64,000 bases of DNA from Atrichornis clamosus (GCA_013400975.1 WBMZ01002648.1:176200-240199), one strand, 5' to 3'; counted from the stretch's first letter, positions 1 to 12,628 are shown. Made by a program: numbers and translations. Notes: generated by a model from the letters alone, not told the origin.

Positions 1-156
1 TCAATCACAGCACAGTTCAAGAAGCATTTGGACAATGTCCTCAGGCACATGGTGTGATTCTTGGGGTCATCCTTTGACAGGGTCAGAAGCTGGACTTCAA
101 GGATTCCTTGTGGGTCCTTCCCATCTCAGGATATTCCATAATTCTATGATTCTGTG
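1..156 (+). mobile_element. CR1 LINE, 3'-terminal fragment (5' part outside window)
   Basis: The stretch reads like the last part of an avian CR1 non-LTR retrotransposon in sense orientation. It has the 'ttcaagaagcatttggacaa' segment, then a 'gggtcagaagctggacttca' segment, then 'gggtccttcccatctcagga', and ends in the short-period tail 'attctatgattctgtg'. CR1 copies lack a poly(A) tail and end in a few copies of an ATTCTATG-like octamer, which is what is seen at 137-156. The copy is cut by the window start, so its true length is unknown. It carries substitutions throughout, which suggests an old, inactive insertion. No coding capacity is left in this untranslated part. Confidence 0.88.
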
Positions 157-3100
157 GTGAGCAACTTTTTTAAAGTTAAAGATTTCAAATAATTTTATTT
201 CTGAAAGTCAAATGAAACAGTGCAGAGGATGCCATAAAACTGATAGGCCAGAACTGCTATTTTCAGAAATTTGGCTACAGGTACATGTTCTCTGTTCAAA
301 AGAAAACTTTCACTGTTTAATGCAACTGTTTAAATAGCCTGTCCTAAATAGAGCAGAAGAGTCAACAAACATGGTTGCACAAGGCTCAGTCAGGCAAAAG
401 TCTGGAGCACATCTTTTATTTAACAAGGAAAAGTAGAACCATTCTGCCATGTTCTGACTATTCAGATACGTGCTACAAGTGTTACAAGGCCCATTGCAAA
501 TTACTATTTCCACATTCATATCATCTCCTATTATCTCTGCTCAGTCACTGTGAGGCAGCCTAATCTATTCCCTACCATACAGACAATTTTATTCTATCCA
601 CCAAATAGCATTTCCCATTTGGATTCTGATACCCAGCAATAGGCTCATTTGTTTAAAGACAGTTTCTACATACCCTACTAAAAAATGTCATTTTGCAGCC
701 AGGTAGTTTAAATGCTTTCCCAGCCTGGAAGTTTAACCCACTGGTTGTGTGTGTACGTGCTTATGTAGACATATAATTGTTATTTAAGTAAATGATATAA
801 TTGATAATTACAAAGTATTTCAGAGAATGTATGATGAGCTGTCATAATAATGACTTTAAGCTTTTTTTTTTTTGTGTTGAATTACCAGTAAAAATCCATT
901 TATGAGCCCTAAGCTGGAAAGCACACAGCTGCTTAATATCAAGCAGTATGTATTCAGTGGGACTGACCTCGATCTAACCTAGTTTTACATTAGTATTAGA
1001 GAGTGTGTAGGTAGTGATGGCTTCCATGTTTTTCCCTAATGTGAGGCCATAAAAGTAACATGAGAACACCTGGAAAATTGTCTGAGAAGAAAATTTTAGA
1101 AGTCCAACTATCATTTGTAGTAATGAGGTAAATGAATAAAAGGACTCATTTCTTGTTGCCATACTTATCATACTCTGGGGAATTTTGAGAACTTGTACTT
1201 GCAGATATTAGTTAATTTGTCCTTGTGCATCATCTCTCACTGACATCTGAATTTGCACCTCATTTTCAAACATATCTGCATCCTCTTTGGGTGCTTCTAA
1301 ATCAACATGTAGTACGTTGCATGGTTATACAATTGTACAGATAGGAACAAGCTCATAAGGAGAACATATATAATGATGACTTCCTCAGGTCAGAACAGAT
1401 ATTTGTTATAAATATAAGGAGTGGACAGTTTTCCATAAAAATAATATGTTATAGAAAATGTAGACCTCCGCAAGACAACATTTACAGCAAAATTTGGAAA
1501 CTGACCACTTCTGTATCAGGTTTGTTTTGGGGTGGTCTACCTCCAGACTGTTGATCTAAGTACTCACAGTGCCCCTGGGAAATCTCTCTGTTTCTGATCC
1601 CATTTCATTCCTTCCTGGAGAAGGACTTCCAGTTAGACTAACAGAGCAAATCAGCTTAGTGTTATGGAAAAAGAGCTATATTAATATTATCAATTTGAAA
1701 TATAAATGTAAATCTACATTTCACAAGAAATTCTGGTATTTCAGTATTTCAGCTTGATTTTTGATGAAAACAAACGTGAAAATATCAAAAATTCCCGTTG
1801 GAGAGAGAAATAATTTTTATTTTTATTTTTTAGTTGTCCTTAGCTGACTTAAACATGAACTGAAGGGAACACTTGGAAACATGATTTAAAATTAAGTCCT
1901 GTGCTGGCCACAAAATGAACACCTACTCTAACACTGGGCATGACCAGCCTATAACTCATAGGTTATATGAGTTATATGATGTTACAGGAGGTCAACTAGG
2001 TCTACTTACCTGGCCCTCCACCTGCTCGTTAATGCCATTTTTCTTGAGATGGCCTTCTGGCAAAAGACTTTAGGCTAGATAAATTATTCTGATGGTGGCA
2101 GGCTGCTCCTGGCTGCCTTTTTCATCATTCCGAGCTGCATTGCTCATGTGCTACACACTTTCAAGTGCTCTGATAAGTTTCTAGGAAGAAATTGGTTAAG
2201 GAAAGGGCAATTATCATTGTCAGAACCATGAATCCATGAACGGCTTCTTCTGCCAGACTTCCAAATTGCCTGTGGGCCTGAGAATAGCTGGAAGTGCAAA
2301 CTCTCCCTGTTGAAGACACCAGTTCTTGGAGATGAAGGGTGCAAGTACGTGCCATTGCACAGGTCAGATTAGTCCAACTCAGGCATGGTCAGTCGTACCT
2401 TCTGAGGCTTTAGCATGGAACCCAGAGGCACACTGGCCTTGACCTTTACTAACAAATGCAAGGAAACATATTCTGCCAAAACATGGCATGGAATTATAGA
2501 AAAAAATAGGAAGTTGCTGTTTCAAAAACAGGGAAAGGGAAACTTAATGGAAGACAGAGGAAATTGTACACGAGTTTAGGGGAGAACAGCTGAATTGGTT
2601 ATGTGAAGAGAAAAAGATGATCTACCTTCTTTTTTCACAAAATTATCTTCCTGTAAGAAAGATGGAATTAATTTTGAAAGCCACAGGAGGTAATAGCCAC
2701 TCTTTGGAGTGCTGTGGTGATAGGTTTGTTGGAACACACGTTTTTGTGAGTACTGGGCAGGGACAGAGCCGACTTGGCTTTTTTCAGAGCAGTGCAAAGT
2801 CATATGATGTTAATGCAGCCTTGTGACAGGCATCTCATTTTTTTCGGCATGTGGTATAATGTGAATCACAGTATTCATATTGGACTCCTCAGAGAAGAAC
2901 ATGAGAGTTTCAAACACTGATTCATGCTCTTACCTGAAAGCATTGCAAGAACAATTTCATGTCAGCTTGAGTCCCCAGAGGGCTGGAGGTTCAGTGAAAG
3001 CACAGAAGCTCCAGTCAAAATACTGTAGAAAGAAATGGCAAAGAAATAACAGGTGGAAAAAGTCAAGCAGCACTTCTGCCTTAAAAAGGGCTTGAAAAGA

Positions 3101-3710
3101 TAGAGTCAAGGACTTCTGTACTTCTCAAAATACTTCTTTCATTCAAGTTACAAAAATACAAGCAATCAAAGGAAGAATTAGCAGTGTAAAAATCACTCCA
3201 TTACACATTTTGTTTTTAAAATAACCTGTTGCATTGCCTCTAGTAAATACTATGTTCAGAAATAGTTTGAAACAGCCAGTACAAGTGGAAATGAATTTTA
3301 CCCTGGCCACAATAAATGTTTGTTGCATGCGCACCCAAAGACAAGATCAGAGAAAAATTTTATAACATAGCAGAACAATTTATCTTCCTCATAGACTATT
3401 TGAATAGATAATTTCTGACTGAGGAAGCAGTCTGTAATCTTAATCACCTGTTATTTCCTTCAGTAATTGTCTGAACAGTCAATTGATGCTTACTTCCACA
3501 AGGAAGTAAATCTGTTAAGAATTTTATTCTTATATGAAAAATATATGTAGTTAGTAAGGAAAAGACATGAAGCAGAATTGAAATTTTCTACTGAGACAGA
3601 ACTGTGATACAAGATCTACAGGTGTGAAATGTTCTTGTATCTGAAGTGCCATTGGGTTGCTCCTATATACTATGAATACCTTAAGCTGCTCATGTGTTAC
3701 CATAACAAAA

Positions 3711-3761
3711 GTGAAAGGAAGAGAGACAGGAAGAGAGAAAGAGAGAAAGGCAGGCAGGAGG
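3711..3761. repeat. GA-rich simple repeat
   Basis: The plus strand is almost pure purine for about 50 bases, built from imperfect GAGA, GAAA and GGCA units ('gagagaaagagagaaagg'). It is an imperfect microsatellite and shows no sign of function. Confidence 0.7.
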
Positions 3762-6700
3762 GCCCCTGATGCTATATATACTAATGGCAGTGGAAAGTGA
3801 TCTAACTTTTGGGGTGCTTATTTGAATGAACTATGAGTGTTCTGAATTAAATACTTTATTAATTTCATGACAAATTGAGAGTTGGAGTCTTTGGCACAAT
3901 TATTTATAACATATTCTGGCCAAGAAAATGAATTCTATCATATGCACAATACAACCTATGAAGTTATAAATACAGCTGCATAAATACTGGGTAGATGAGG
4001 GGCTTTTTTTCTCAATAGAGAAAAATAGCTGGTAGAGCTAGAAATAAGACTAGTCTGATGTTTTCTGTTATCACTGAACGTATGGGGATTAAATTATTCC
4101 TGTAGCTGAAAATAAGATCCTTCTGCATTTTAACCTCATCCTCTTACCTTTAATCTGCATTTTTCAAAGTTTTAACATGGAAGTAATTGCCTGTCACTGC
4201 TGAGTAAAGTAATATACAGAATGAAGAAATAGGTTCCCCTTTTGGCAGGAAAGTAACAGTATTGTGACTGGAGAGTTTAACAATTATTTTTTAGGCTTAG
4301 AAGTTAACACCCCACTGAGACATTTATATTCCTCTGGGCACTTGCACAGAAAGAAAGACATTGCAGCAGGAGGTTATAACTGGCTTACAAAACTAAGTTT
4401 TTCTTTTGCAGTTTGAGGCCTTGAGATTTAATTGTTATAATCAAACAACAAAAAGCAACCCTGAATGCTAGGTTCTGCACAACAAGACTGCCTCCAAAAC
4501 CAACCAGTTCCCCAGACTTCTTTTCGCCAGCCTATTCTGATGAACACAGAATTAAAAAAAAAAAAGGAAAAGAAGGAAAGTGTTTTGATTTCTCAAGGAT
4601 GTAAGGCAGAGCAGAATTCAACATATAATTAATGCAAATACTGACTGCAGCTGAGATTCTGCTAGAAACGAGCAACTTTATGAGAGGTAACAGCACTGCT
4701 GTGACAATAATATGAGTTGCCAGATCATGTGATTTAGGTCACAAACACCTTATTATTGAAACATCTTCACCTATAAAATCTGAAATGCATACCATAGAAG
4801 ATTTCAGTAAAACCTTTGAAAAGCTGGAAACTTCTGTGGAGGGGATTGTCCAGACCTTCAGTTATTTATAGCACCATGTTAATTAGTAATGCTCTGAGCA
4901 GAATGTACCTATGCCACACATGAACATGGCTGCTGAAATCTGTGACAGCAGAAGTCCTCATATTCCTCCTATTTCAAGTGATAATTTTCTTACCACATTC
5001 TCCACAAGGCAAAGTCATGTACTATTGTGCTTGAAAAGCCATTAATGGGGTTTTTCAAAAATCTGGAGTTTAGTTAGAAAGTGCTAACACCAGTGAGGAA
5101 ACCTTCAAATGTTCAGAAGGCCATTTTTTCTTTATAGTCACGTGCTTTAATATGGGATTCAAAGAAAGAGATGAGTTTCTCTTTATTTTTGTTTTTCTGA
5201 CTTGCACATTTTGAAATTATACTAAAATGTAGCAAGAATCAAGAAAGTGAAAATAATAATCTCTTTTTCTATCCACAAAAACTGTGATTTTGGGTTGTAA
5301 TCATACAACTGAAACTGCAGACATCTACTTTCTTCATTTTCATTATGATTAATTTTAGAATGGATATTTTGATAAAAGACTGACCCATGTGTTAAATGGA
5401 AGATTTGTACTATCTCCAAAAAAAGATTTCAGGTGAGTTACCCATAAATGTGTTAATTTCAGTTTGACTTGGGGAAATCTATATTTGCAAGTACTTTTCT
5501 CCATCTTCTTTTTCCCACCCCATTTGGATGCATTTGGATCATACCTGAAGTTTCAAACTGCAAGGATTACAATTTTTAGTGTACATCACTGAAGTTTTTA
5601 GGGAAATGCTAAACATATTCCTTTTCAATGAACTAAAATGTAACATGGCAGAGCTAAATGCATTTTAGCACAGAAACCTTGATTAAATCCTAACTGTAAC
5701 ACTAATCTAAGGCTGTCTGAATGGACTGACAATAGTTACCTTTGTCACACAGTTGTTGCTTTCACCAGTAGAACAGATTCTTCTAGGGACGGATTAGAAA
5801 TGGAGAGAGACTAATCCGTCCTAAGTAGACCCCTTCTGTTCTAGTGTGTATTCAGCCATGGAAAGACAGTCAGCCCTCTCTATCTTCTTCATCAGACCTC
5901 CTTTTCTGTGTTTTGGGAACAGCATATTTATGCTTATGGATTTATAAGAACCCAATAAATCAAGGAAACACAGCAATTTCCATTTAGTGGAAAGGAAACT
6001 TTGACACAATCTCACAATGGCTGATCTGCACAGGTCATCTATGACAGACTGCTGTCAGCCTCTATTTCAATGCCCCTTTCAAAGCAAAATCTTCTAAAAA
6101 ACTCAAATCAGTAGGTGATACCAATGCTGAAGCAATGCATTGAAACAATCAGACAAAATACCGAATTTGTTGTTTAATCATAACTGAATACCATTAACTG
6201 ATTAGTAGAGCAGATTTGTACTAGACACCATTACATTTGAATAGCATGAGTAAGCCTTAGTTTACTTGTATTGACAGCAGTTAGGTTTTGCTAATAAAAA
6301 CTACTTGTTTTCTCCCAATTTTAAATACAGCTCAGTAGTTTTACTCTGGTTTTCTTTTTCTTTTTAGAAAGATCCAAATACTGGGTGTATTTAGTGGAAA
6401 CTTACATCTTGCTCTCAAGAGAGCTGGTCAGTCTTCCTCTCTTTGTACCTTCCATTTACATCCATGCTGGCACATTTCAACACTACAGCCAGAAAAAAAA
6501 AAGCAAAACAGCATTTTGTTTTAAAGCAGAGTTACAAGAGGAAATCATTGCCCGTTATTTTACCTACAATATCTCTATCTGGGATTTTTTTTTTTTAATG
6601 CGAGAAAATAAACAAAATATATTGCCACATATTTCAAAATGTAAGCTTTTAAAAAGCATCATTATCCTTTTTTTCTCTCCGGTTACAGGAGCAGAGCAGC

Positions 6701-6933
6701 CCACAGGTGCTGTGTAGGGTATTTTGTAGCCTCATTTATTTAGAAATTAATCTCACCTGGCAAAGTAAAAACTATTTGCTATTCCCAGCAGTGATGACCT
6801 AAAAAGTCAGCATTAAACAGTATTTGTTAGACATTTTATAATGCAATCAGGCCTTTTTATTGATGCTTGCTGCTGAGAAGGGCATAAAGGTTCTCCCAGA
6901 GAAAGTAGTGGAAACTCAGTTTCAGCAAAGCAC

Positions 6934-6983
6934 TTAAGCAGGTGCTTATTTAAATATGTGTTTCAATTTAAGCAGGTGCTTAT
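6934..6983. repeat. 16-bp direct repeat, 34-bp spacing
   Basis: The string TTAAGCAGGTGCTTAT occurs at 6934-6949 and again, identical, at 6968-6983. Each copy contains a small inverted repeat (AAGCA..TGCTT) around an E-box-like CAGGTG core. The 18 bases between the copies are AT-rich. It may be a small local duplication whose flanks have diverged. Confidence 0.7.
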
Positions 6984-9053
6984 ATTCCATCAAAGTAAAC
7001 TAGTCTCAAAAATGTACTTCAGTGCTCTGCTAAAGCTGGGCTAGCACCTCGATTAAAGCCCAAATTTGCAAACACTTACATTTCTGGCTTTTCTCTAAAG
7101 CTCTTTGAGAATTTCAGAGTCCCAGCTTAGGTGTTATGCATCTGCAATGAACAAGAACATTTCCTTTCTCCATATGAAATCTCACTGGCTGATGAAGGAA
7201 ATATAGTTTAACGTTTAAAAAGATAAACCAGAAGTAAAGGCTTACCTCTTCCAGGTTAAAAAATGCTAGGGCAAGCTGAGCTTTCTTTCCTCTAGCAAGG
7301 TGAATAATCATGCTTGTAAGAAAGACCAGTTGTCTAGAAAGGTAGCATTCTAACCACTGAGTCACAGCTGAGCCTAACAACAGATTCTTGGGGTCTGTAA
7401 AGGCCCCTCAACCATTTCATAGAGCCTGTGTCTCAGTCACATACACTGCCACTCTCAGTAGCCACATTTGCCCTGATAAAATAACCCATTTCTTCAGTCA
7501 TTTCAATCTAGAAAAATAGCTTTTTTAATAGTTTCTTAACCTCTGTGCTGGCTCAGTTAGCATATTTCATAACAAATGAGGAACATCTGTTTACCAAATT
7601 CTCAGTTCTAAATGTTTCAGATAAAGTAATGGGAGTTATCCCTGAGTGGAAATGGTAGAATTAATACTGGTAAAAAAGTTATAACAAATATGTATAGTAA
7701 GCCATGCCTCTGCTACAAAGAGTTTTGTATATTTACATGTGAGCAACTGGGTGAAGGAAAACTACATTTATGAAAGAAATGCTAAGAAGAAGGAAGGAAA
7801 AGAAATGTCATAACCAGGTACAATTCTTTGAACATTTTTGTGCCAATAAAAAAATATTTGAAGTTTTGGAGATGTGGTTTGCACACTTGGTTTTACTACT
7901 GATGTCTCAATGATTTTTTCAGTTTGAGTAATTTAACCTCCAAAAATCAATATGTGCTTCTGGATAAAGACTGCAGGGTCATCAGACACACAGATATTAA
8001 AAAACAATATTCTTTCTATCTCAGACCTCCTTCATCAAGGATTTGCATATACCCAGAAAGATCAGATTTCTAATTTGTAGAGTATTTGGGGACTTTTGGA
8101 GATGAAAGGCACCATTCAAATGTTAGCTATTACCCTTGCAGGAGGCAATCACAGTAGGGGTAAGTGTTATAATTAGTGCCAGATAGCCTTGCCACAGTTA
8201 TTCATTTATGTTACTGGCAGTTCTGAAATTATCTTGTGGGGAAAAGCAGAAATTATTTGAGAACCTATTCCTGATCCCTAATTAATTGAATGTATTATAC
8301 CTTAGAGACATATACTCTTTTACCAGAAATATTACTGTAGTTACTGTTAGCATGAATTGACAGTATATTGCTCTTTATGTGCCATGGGACACTGAATATG
8401 ATATTGTATAATTTTATACTTTTACTTTCCTTTGAACTTCCAGGTTCAAGCTGCTGCTAGCTGATCCACAACTGTGTTTCTGATCTGCTGAGCAGGGTGT
8501 GTTGATTTATGTAGCGGTCATTATTACTGCAACATAATTGAGAGGCTTGAAAATATTTCAGATTATTTCACAAACTCAGTTTACTTTTTCATCTCTTTTT
8601 ATTTCAAAACACTGGTGTCTATGGCTTTTACACTAGTTTATTAAACTTGGCATTACCGGGTTTATTTATCTGCACTTTATAATATACAATTTATTTTAAT
8701 ACCAGAAATGCTCACCATGCCAAAGGAAAATTTCACCTCTTCACTAAAGCACTGAAAAAACCCTCAGAATGACATAGGCAACCAGTAACAGAACTGCAGC
8801 ACAATTATCATAACTGTTAGCTTAAGGATTTGTCACGTTTGTGGAGAGCATTCAATATATTCATCAAATTTATTATTTACTGTGAAAAGTAGTATCAGGC
8901 TCTCACAGTTAATTATTTTTGATAACTCATAAGAATAAAATCCAGTGGATGCCTTCCCATCTCTTAGCCCTATAGCACTAAGACTAGTTAAGCTATTTTG
9001 GCAGCAGCTCAGCACCATACTTATGATCTGTAAGAAACGTGTGTTTTTCACAG

Positions 9054-9350
9054 GATCATGGAATGGCCTGGATTAGGAGGGACCTTAAAGATCACCAAGT
9101 TCCAAAGCCCCTGCCATTGCCTGGGACACCTTTCACTAGACCAGGTTGCTCAGACCCCCATCCAACCTGGCCTTGAACACTTCCAGGGATAAGGCATCCA
9201 CAACTTCTCTGGGCAACTTGTTCCTGTGCCTCACCACCCTCACAGTAAAGGATTTCTTCCTAATGTCCTGCCCTATTTCAGTTAAAAGTCATTCCCCCAT
9301 GTCCTATCACTAGATACTCTTTTGAAAAGTCCGTTTCCATCTTTTAAATG
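9054..9350 (-). mobile_element. CR1 LINE 3' end, antisense
   Basis: Read on the minus strand, this is the last ~300 bases of a CR1 element: the end of ORF2 and its short 3' untranslated region. Diagnostic strings on the plus strand are 'gagggaccttaaagatcacc', 'ctagaccaggttgctcagac', 'caacctggccttgaacactt' and 'gtgcctcaccaccctcacag'. The minus strand therefore encodes remnants of the C-terminal CR1 stretch (frame around RHWNR..F..R), broken by substitutions and small deletions near 9265-9290. The element is 5'-truncated near 9350, as is normal for CR1 after incomplete reverse transcription. It is inactive. Confidence 0.93.
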
Positions 9351-10849
9351 CTCGCCTCTAACTTCTGTGCTTGAAGGCTTAATTAGCTTCTTAAACTGTT
9401 ATGAGTTAGGGCTAATATATAGATAACATTGTAAGGCATGTAGGGATAGCTCTTAAAATGAGCCAGAGTACATGTGAAGAAACTGTTTATATTTCCTGAG
9501 GGTTTCCATACTGACATTTCTGAGTAGCATGTGAATCAATATTATGCATAACATGTGCTGTTATTGTAATGATAGCACAGATCTCAGCCAAAGGAAAATT
9601 TCAGGTGAACCTTTCCTATGAAATATGTGATTGTTTCCTATTGAACACTTGACAAATCATTTTAACTGCTTTGGTACTTGTCATAGAGTGTTTTAGGATA
9701 CAATTTATTTCAATTTGATGAAAATTGTAAATACACGTGTGTGGCTTGTGACATAGATTTGTAGGTAGATATGTTCCTGCCATGTTACATAATTCATATG
9801 TATGTGCAGCCCAAAATACATCAGAAATCTTGCATTGTAAAAAAATTTTCAACAGGCTCTACTATCACATTCCACAGTTTAAGGTTCATGATTCTCAGGT
9901 TTTTCTCTCCAATTGAAGCCACATTTTTGGATGCCTTTCATGTACGTTATATTTATGTATGTCTCAGGAATTATTAAACTTCAGTTCATTATGTAGAGAA
10001 GATAGCAAAATTGTAGCACATACATTTACCAGACTGATTCTAAATTAAATTTCCATTCCTATGCTAGGTTTCTCAGGTGTCTTAGTACACTTTGAAAGAG
10101 GTTGCAACTTCACAAAGTCATCAGTAGCAGTGAATTTCATTAATAATATTACCCTTTGGTTCAGGTTATTAATGAGGATGTTTAATAAGAACAGGCACAA
10201 GATCCTGCACTACCCTGTTATTAATAACATTAATATATTTAATACTTGGAAACCACTCTGCTTTTTTTATGGCATACTATATCTTCTCTGTTAGACTGCT
10301 GTACTTCTGTTGTGCAGCAAGCAATTGGATTTGGTATTGCATATTTTGATTTGTACTAACAGCCTTATACACTAATCTTACTAATACGCCTTACATTTAT
10401 TTTTGTCATAAATCAAGCTGCCCTTGCATTCTTACTTTTTTGCAAAATATATTCATATATTGTTGTTTCTGTATCATGAGTGGAAATTCATTCTGGGTTG
10501 ATTTTTCTGCTGCCTTGGCAAAATTTTATTTTTTGCAAGGTACTGTAAACATCTTCTTTTGTGACATATCCATTATGACAAATGTTAAAAACATTTTGCT
10601 ATGAAGTGTACCTAATTTTTAATTCAATTTTATTACATGCACTGTTCTCTGTAACTCTGTAGCACTTTAAAGTATCTGGTAAGTTCTGTGACAGCCGGTC
10701 TGACATCCATATAGACAGTCAGAGGTGCTTTCCTTTGCATTTAATGTTGCACCTTCAGTTTAAATGAGAGATCTTTGTAATTCTCAGAACAGTTAAATAT
10801 CCCTGATTTTCATCATTAACGTGGGAGTAAACTGAAGTTCAAAGTGGTT
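9351..10849. other. Single-copy AT-rich DNA between two CR1 copies, no gene seen
   Basis: About 1.5 kb of AT-rich sequence with no recognisable protein, RNA gene or repeat. Short open frames (60-80 codons) have no family resemblance. Confidence 0.6.
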
Positions 10850-10899
10850 GAGAGCTGCCCTGCAGAGAAGGACGTGGGGGCAGTGGCTGATGTAAAACT

Positions 10900-11405
10900 T
10901 CCCATGTGTGCCCTCACAGGCCAGAAAACCGAACCAAACCTGGGCTACTTCAAAAGCAACGTGACCAGCAGGTCGAAGGAGATCTGCCCCTCTACTCTGC
11001 TCATGTGAGATTCCACCTGGAGTGCTGCGTCCAGCTGTGGGGTCCACAACATAAGAAGGATGTGGAACTGTTGGAGCAAGTCCAGAGGAGGGCCAAAATG
11101 TTGATAAGAGGGCTTGAGCGCCTGCCCTACAAAGACTCTTCTCCCCTGGATAAGCGAAGATTGTGTGGAGACCTAGCAATCTTCCACTATCTTTAGGGGA
11201 CCTACCAGGAAGGAGGAGAGGGATTCTTCATCAGGAACCATAGCGATAGGACAAGGAGTAATGGCTATAAACTGAAAGAGGGGAAACTCAGGTTAGATAT
11301 TAGGAAGATATTCTTTATGGTGGGGGTGGTGAGACACTGGAACAGGTTGTCCAAGGAGGTTTTGGATGCTCCAACCCAGGTGGTGTTCAAAGCCAAGTTG
11401 GACAA
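10900..11405 (+). pseudogene. CR1 ORF2 C-terminal remnant (endonuclease/reverse transcriptase protein)
   Basis: Translated fragments match the C-terminal end of the CR1 ORF2 protein, the target-primed reverse transcription enzyme. One frame begins with a peptide like [16 protein letters not shown]. The reading then shifts, apparently through a loss of a few bases near 10980. The next frame carries [20 protein letters not shown] and, further on, [17 protein letters not shown] and KRRLCGDL. A stop follows in the 11190s (IFHYL-stop), where active elements continue. Only the thumb/C-terminal region is present; the endonuclease and the YADD-type catalytic site are missing through 5' truncation. 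It is a dead fragment inside the CR1 copy at 10850-11564. Confidence 0.85.
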
Positions 11406-11500
11406 GGCTTTGACTGACGTGGTCTAGTGGGAAGTGTGTCTGCCCATGGCAGGGGTGCTTGGGCCTGGATGACCTTTATGGTCCATTCCAACCTTTAACA

Positions 11501-11564
11501 TTGTATGATAATGATATTATAATGGTATGATAATTATATGATAATTGTATTATAATGATATGAC
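11501..11564 (+). repeat. AT-rich tail repeat of the CR1 copy
   Basis: About 60 bases built from imperfect ATGATA, TATAAT and AATTATATG units directly after the CR1 body. CR1 3' ends carry short tandem units that serve as the template-priming end. Here they appear to have expanded and diverged into a microsatellite-like tract. Confidence 0.7.
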
Positions 11565-12622
11565 ACTTGGGAAGTGCCAAGAATCCTGTAGTGAGCTAGT
11601 AGTAAATCTGTTAAAATAACTGAGAAATCCTCTCAGATAAACGCTGTATCTTCTGATCTTAGATGTTAAATCTGTTACAATATTACTCCAGCTATTAACA
11701 CTCACCCAACTAAACCTCATCTGTACATGACACATTTAAGCATGTTATACTAATATATTCTAATTATTCATTATGATTAGGTGTTTTTAATTTTACAAGT
11801 ATTTCTTTCTTGCAGTTATTTTAACCACTTGCTCAGTCACAAAAAGTTCTTAGTATTTGCCTGTGGAGGCCATGATTTTCCAGAAAGCACAGCCAAAGTT
11901 GGCCTCTGTCTAGCCATGTTATTTGTACTATAGGACTGGTCTGAGCAAAAAGGAAGTGAGGAAGGTCAAAGGAATACTTTGCTTTGTCATTTTCTTTTGT
12001 CATTCTTTGTAGTTAATTTAAGCCACTGCTTGAAAGAAGTTTATTTTCTCCCTCTCTCTCTGTATTAATGCTGCTGAGTGCTGGCTATGCCTGCAGTAGT
12101 GCTTGCATGATGCAGCAAAGGTCAGAGGACTGCTTCTACTCTGGAGTTGTTGGACTCATCAGCTCATCCATAAGGGCTCAGAAACAGGTAATATAGTAGC
12201 AGATATGTTGGAAATGTTTCCAAAAGTGTCTAGCAAGCCATGACAATGAGCATGCTGTGCAATGACCTCTCTCTCTCTCCTTAGAGCTCTGTCTGTCACG
12301 GGAAGCTCTGCCCGCTCACCCAGCGGGTGGTTCAGGATCAGTGGCTGTCTCCTGTTGGGCTCTGGTCTGCAATTCTCTGCCATTTTAGGTATCGGCAACC
12401 AATTTCTGACTTGCCAGACCTAAAGAGCCCCATCAGCTATTCAGTTGAAAGATTTCATGCTGCTAGCTATTTACTTGCAGAGTGCTGAGATATTTGGAGC
12501 TCACTGTGAGAATATCTCCCTCCTTTAAAGCTCCAAAGAGCCTGACTGTCACACACTGCAAATTCAGAATAGCCATGCAGGCTGAGAGACCTCCTTGGCA
12601 TGAATACAGGACAGGTTTGCTT
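11565..12622. other. Single-copy DNA, no gene seen
   Basis: About 1 kb without recognisable genes. It contains two short CT-rich runs (around 12046-12062 and 12268-12282). Frames of up to about 80 codons are unremarkable. Confidence 0.55.
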
Positions 12623-12628
12623 GTCCAT
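12623..12628. repeat. Target-site duplication, left copy (GTCCAT)
   Basis: GTCCAT directly precedes the TG that opens the solo LTR and is repeated exactly at 12901-12906, directly after the closing CA. An exact 6-bp duplication is the footprint of retroviral integrase; 6 bp is typical of class II (alpha/beta-like) endogenous retroviruses. Confidence 0.85.

Larger units (their letters stand above)
157..9053. other. Single-copy AT-rich DNA, no gene seen
   Basis: No reading frame here resembles a known protein; all frames of 60-110 codons lack recognisable domains or plausible codon structure. The stretch holds a GA-rich simple repeat near 3711-3761, a short hairpin at 5787-5821, a 16-bp direct repeat at 6934-6983, and a tRNA box A-like string on the minus strand at 7341-7366. 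Two exon-like segments with good splice signals (2010-2056 minus, 5359-5432 plus) are described as findings, not as genes. Several poly(A)/poly(T) runs of 8-13 bases are present, for example near 848-863 and 4553-4564. Confidence 0.6.
10850..11564 (+). mobile_element. CR1 LINE, 5'-truncated, sense orientation
   Basis: This is the longest CR1 copy in the window at about 0.7 kb. It covers the C-terminal part of ORF2 and the 3' untranslated region. Recognisable strings include 'gagctgccctgcagagaagg', 'tggagtgctgcgtccagctg', 'gtccagaggagggccaaaat', 'gataggacaaggagtaatgg', 'gagacactggaacaggttgt' and 'tggatgacctttatggtcca'. Compared with a typical CR1, a stretch is missing or altered around 11136-11146, between the LPY..D part and the KRR part. 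The end (about 11501-11564) is an AT-rich run of ATGATA/TATAAT units in place of the usual octamer tail. It is decayed, with frameshifts and stops, and is inactive. Confidence 0.93.

Noticed and set aside
5787..5821. Inverted repeat GGACGGATTAG with 13-base loop
   Set aside because: Arms of 11 bases with a loop of this size are expected about once in a window of this length.
10793..11179. Minus-strand frame of 128 codons
   Set aside because: Antisense shadow of the CR1 ORF2 remnant, which is the recognisable strand.
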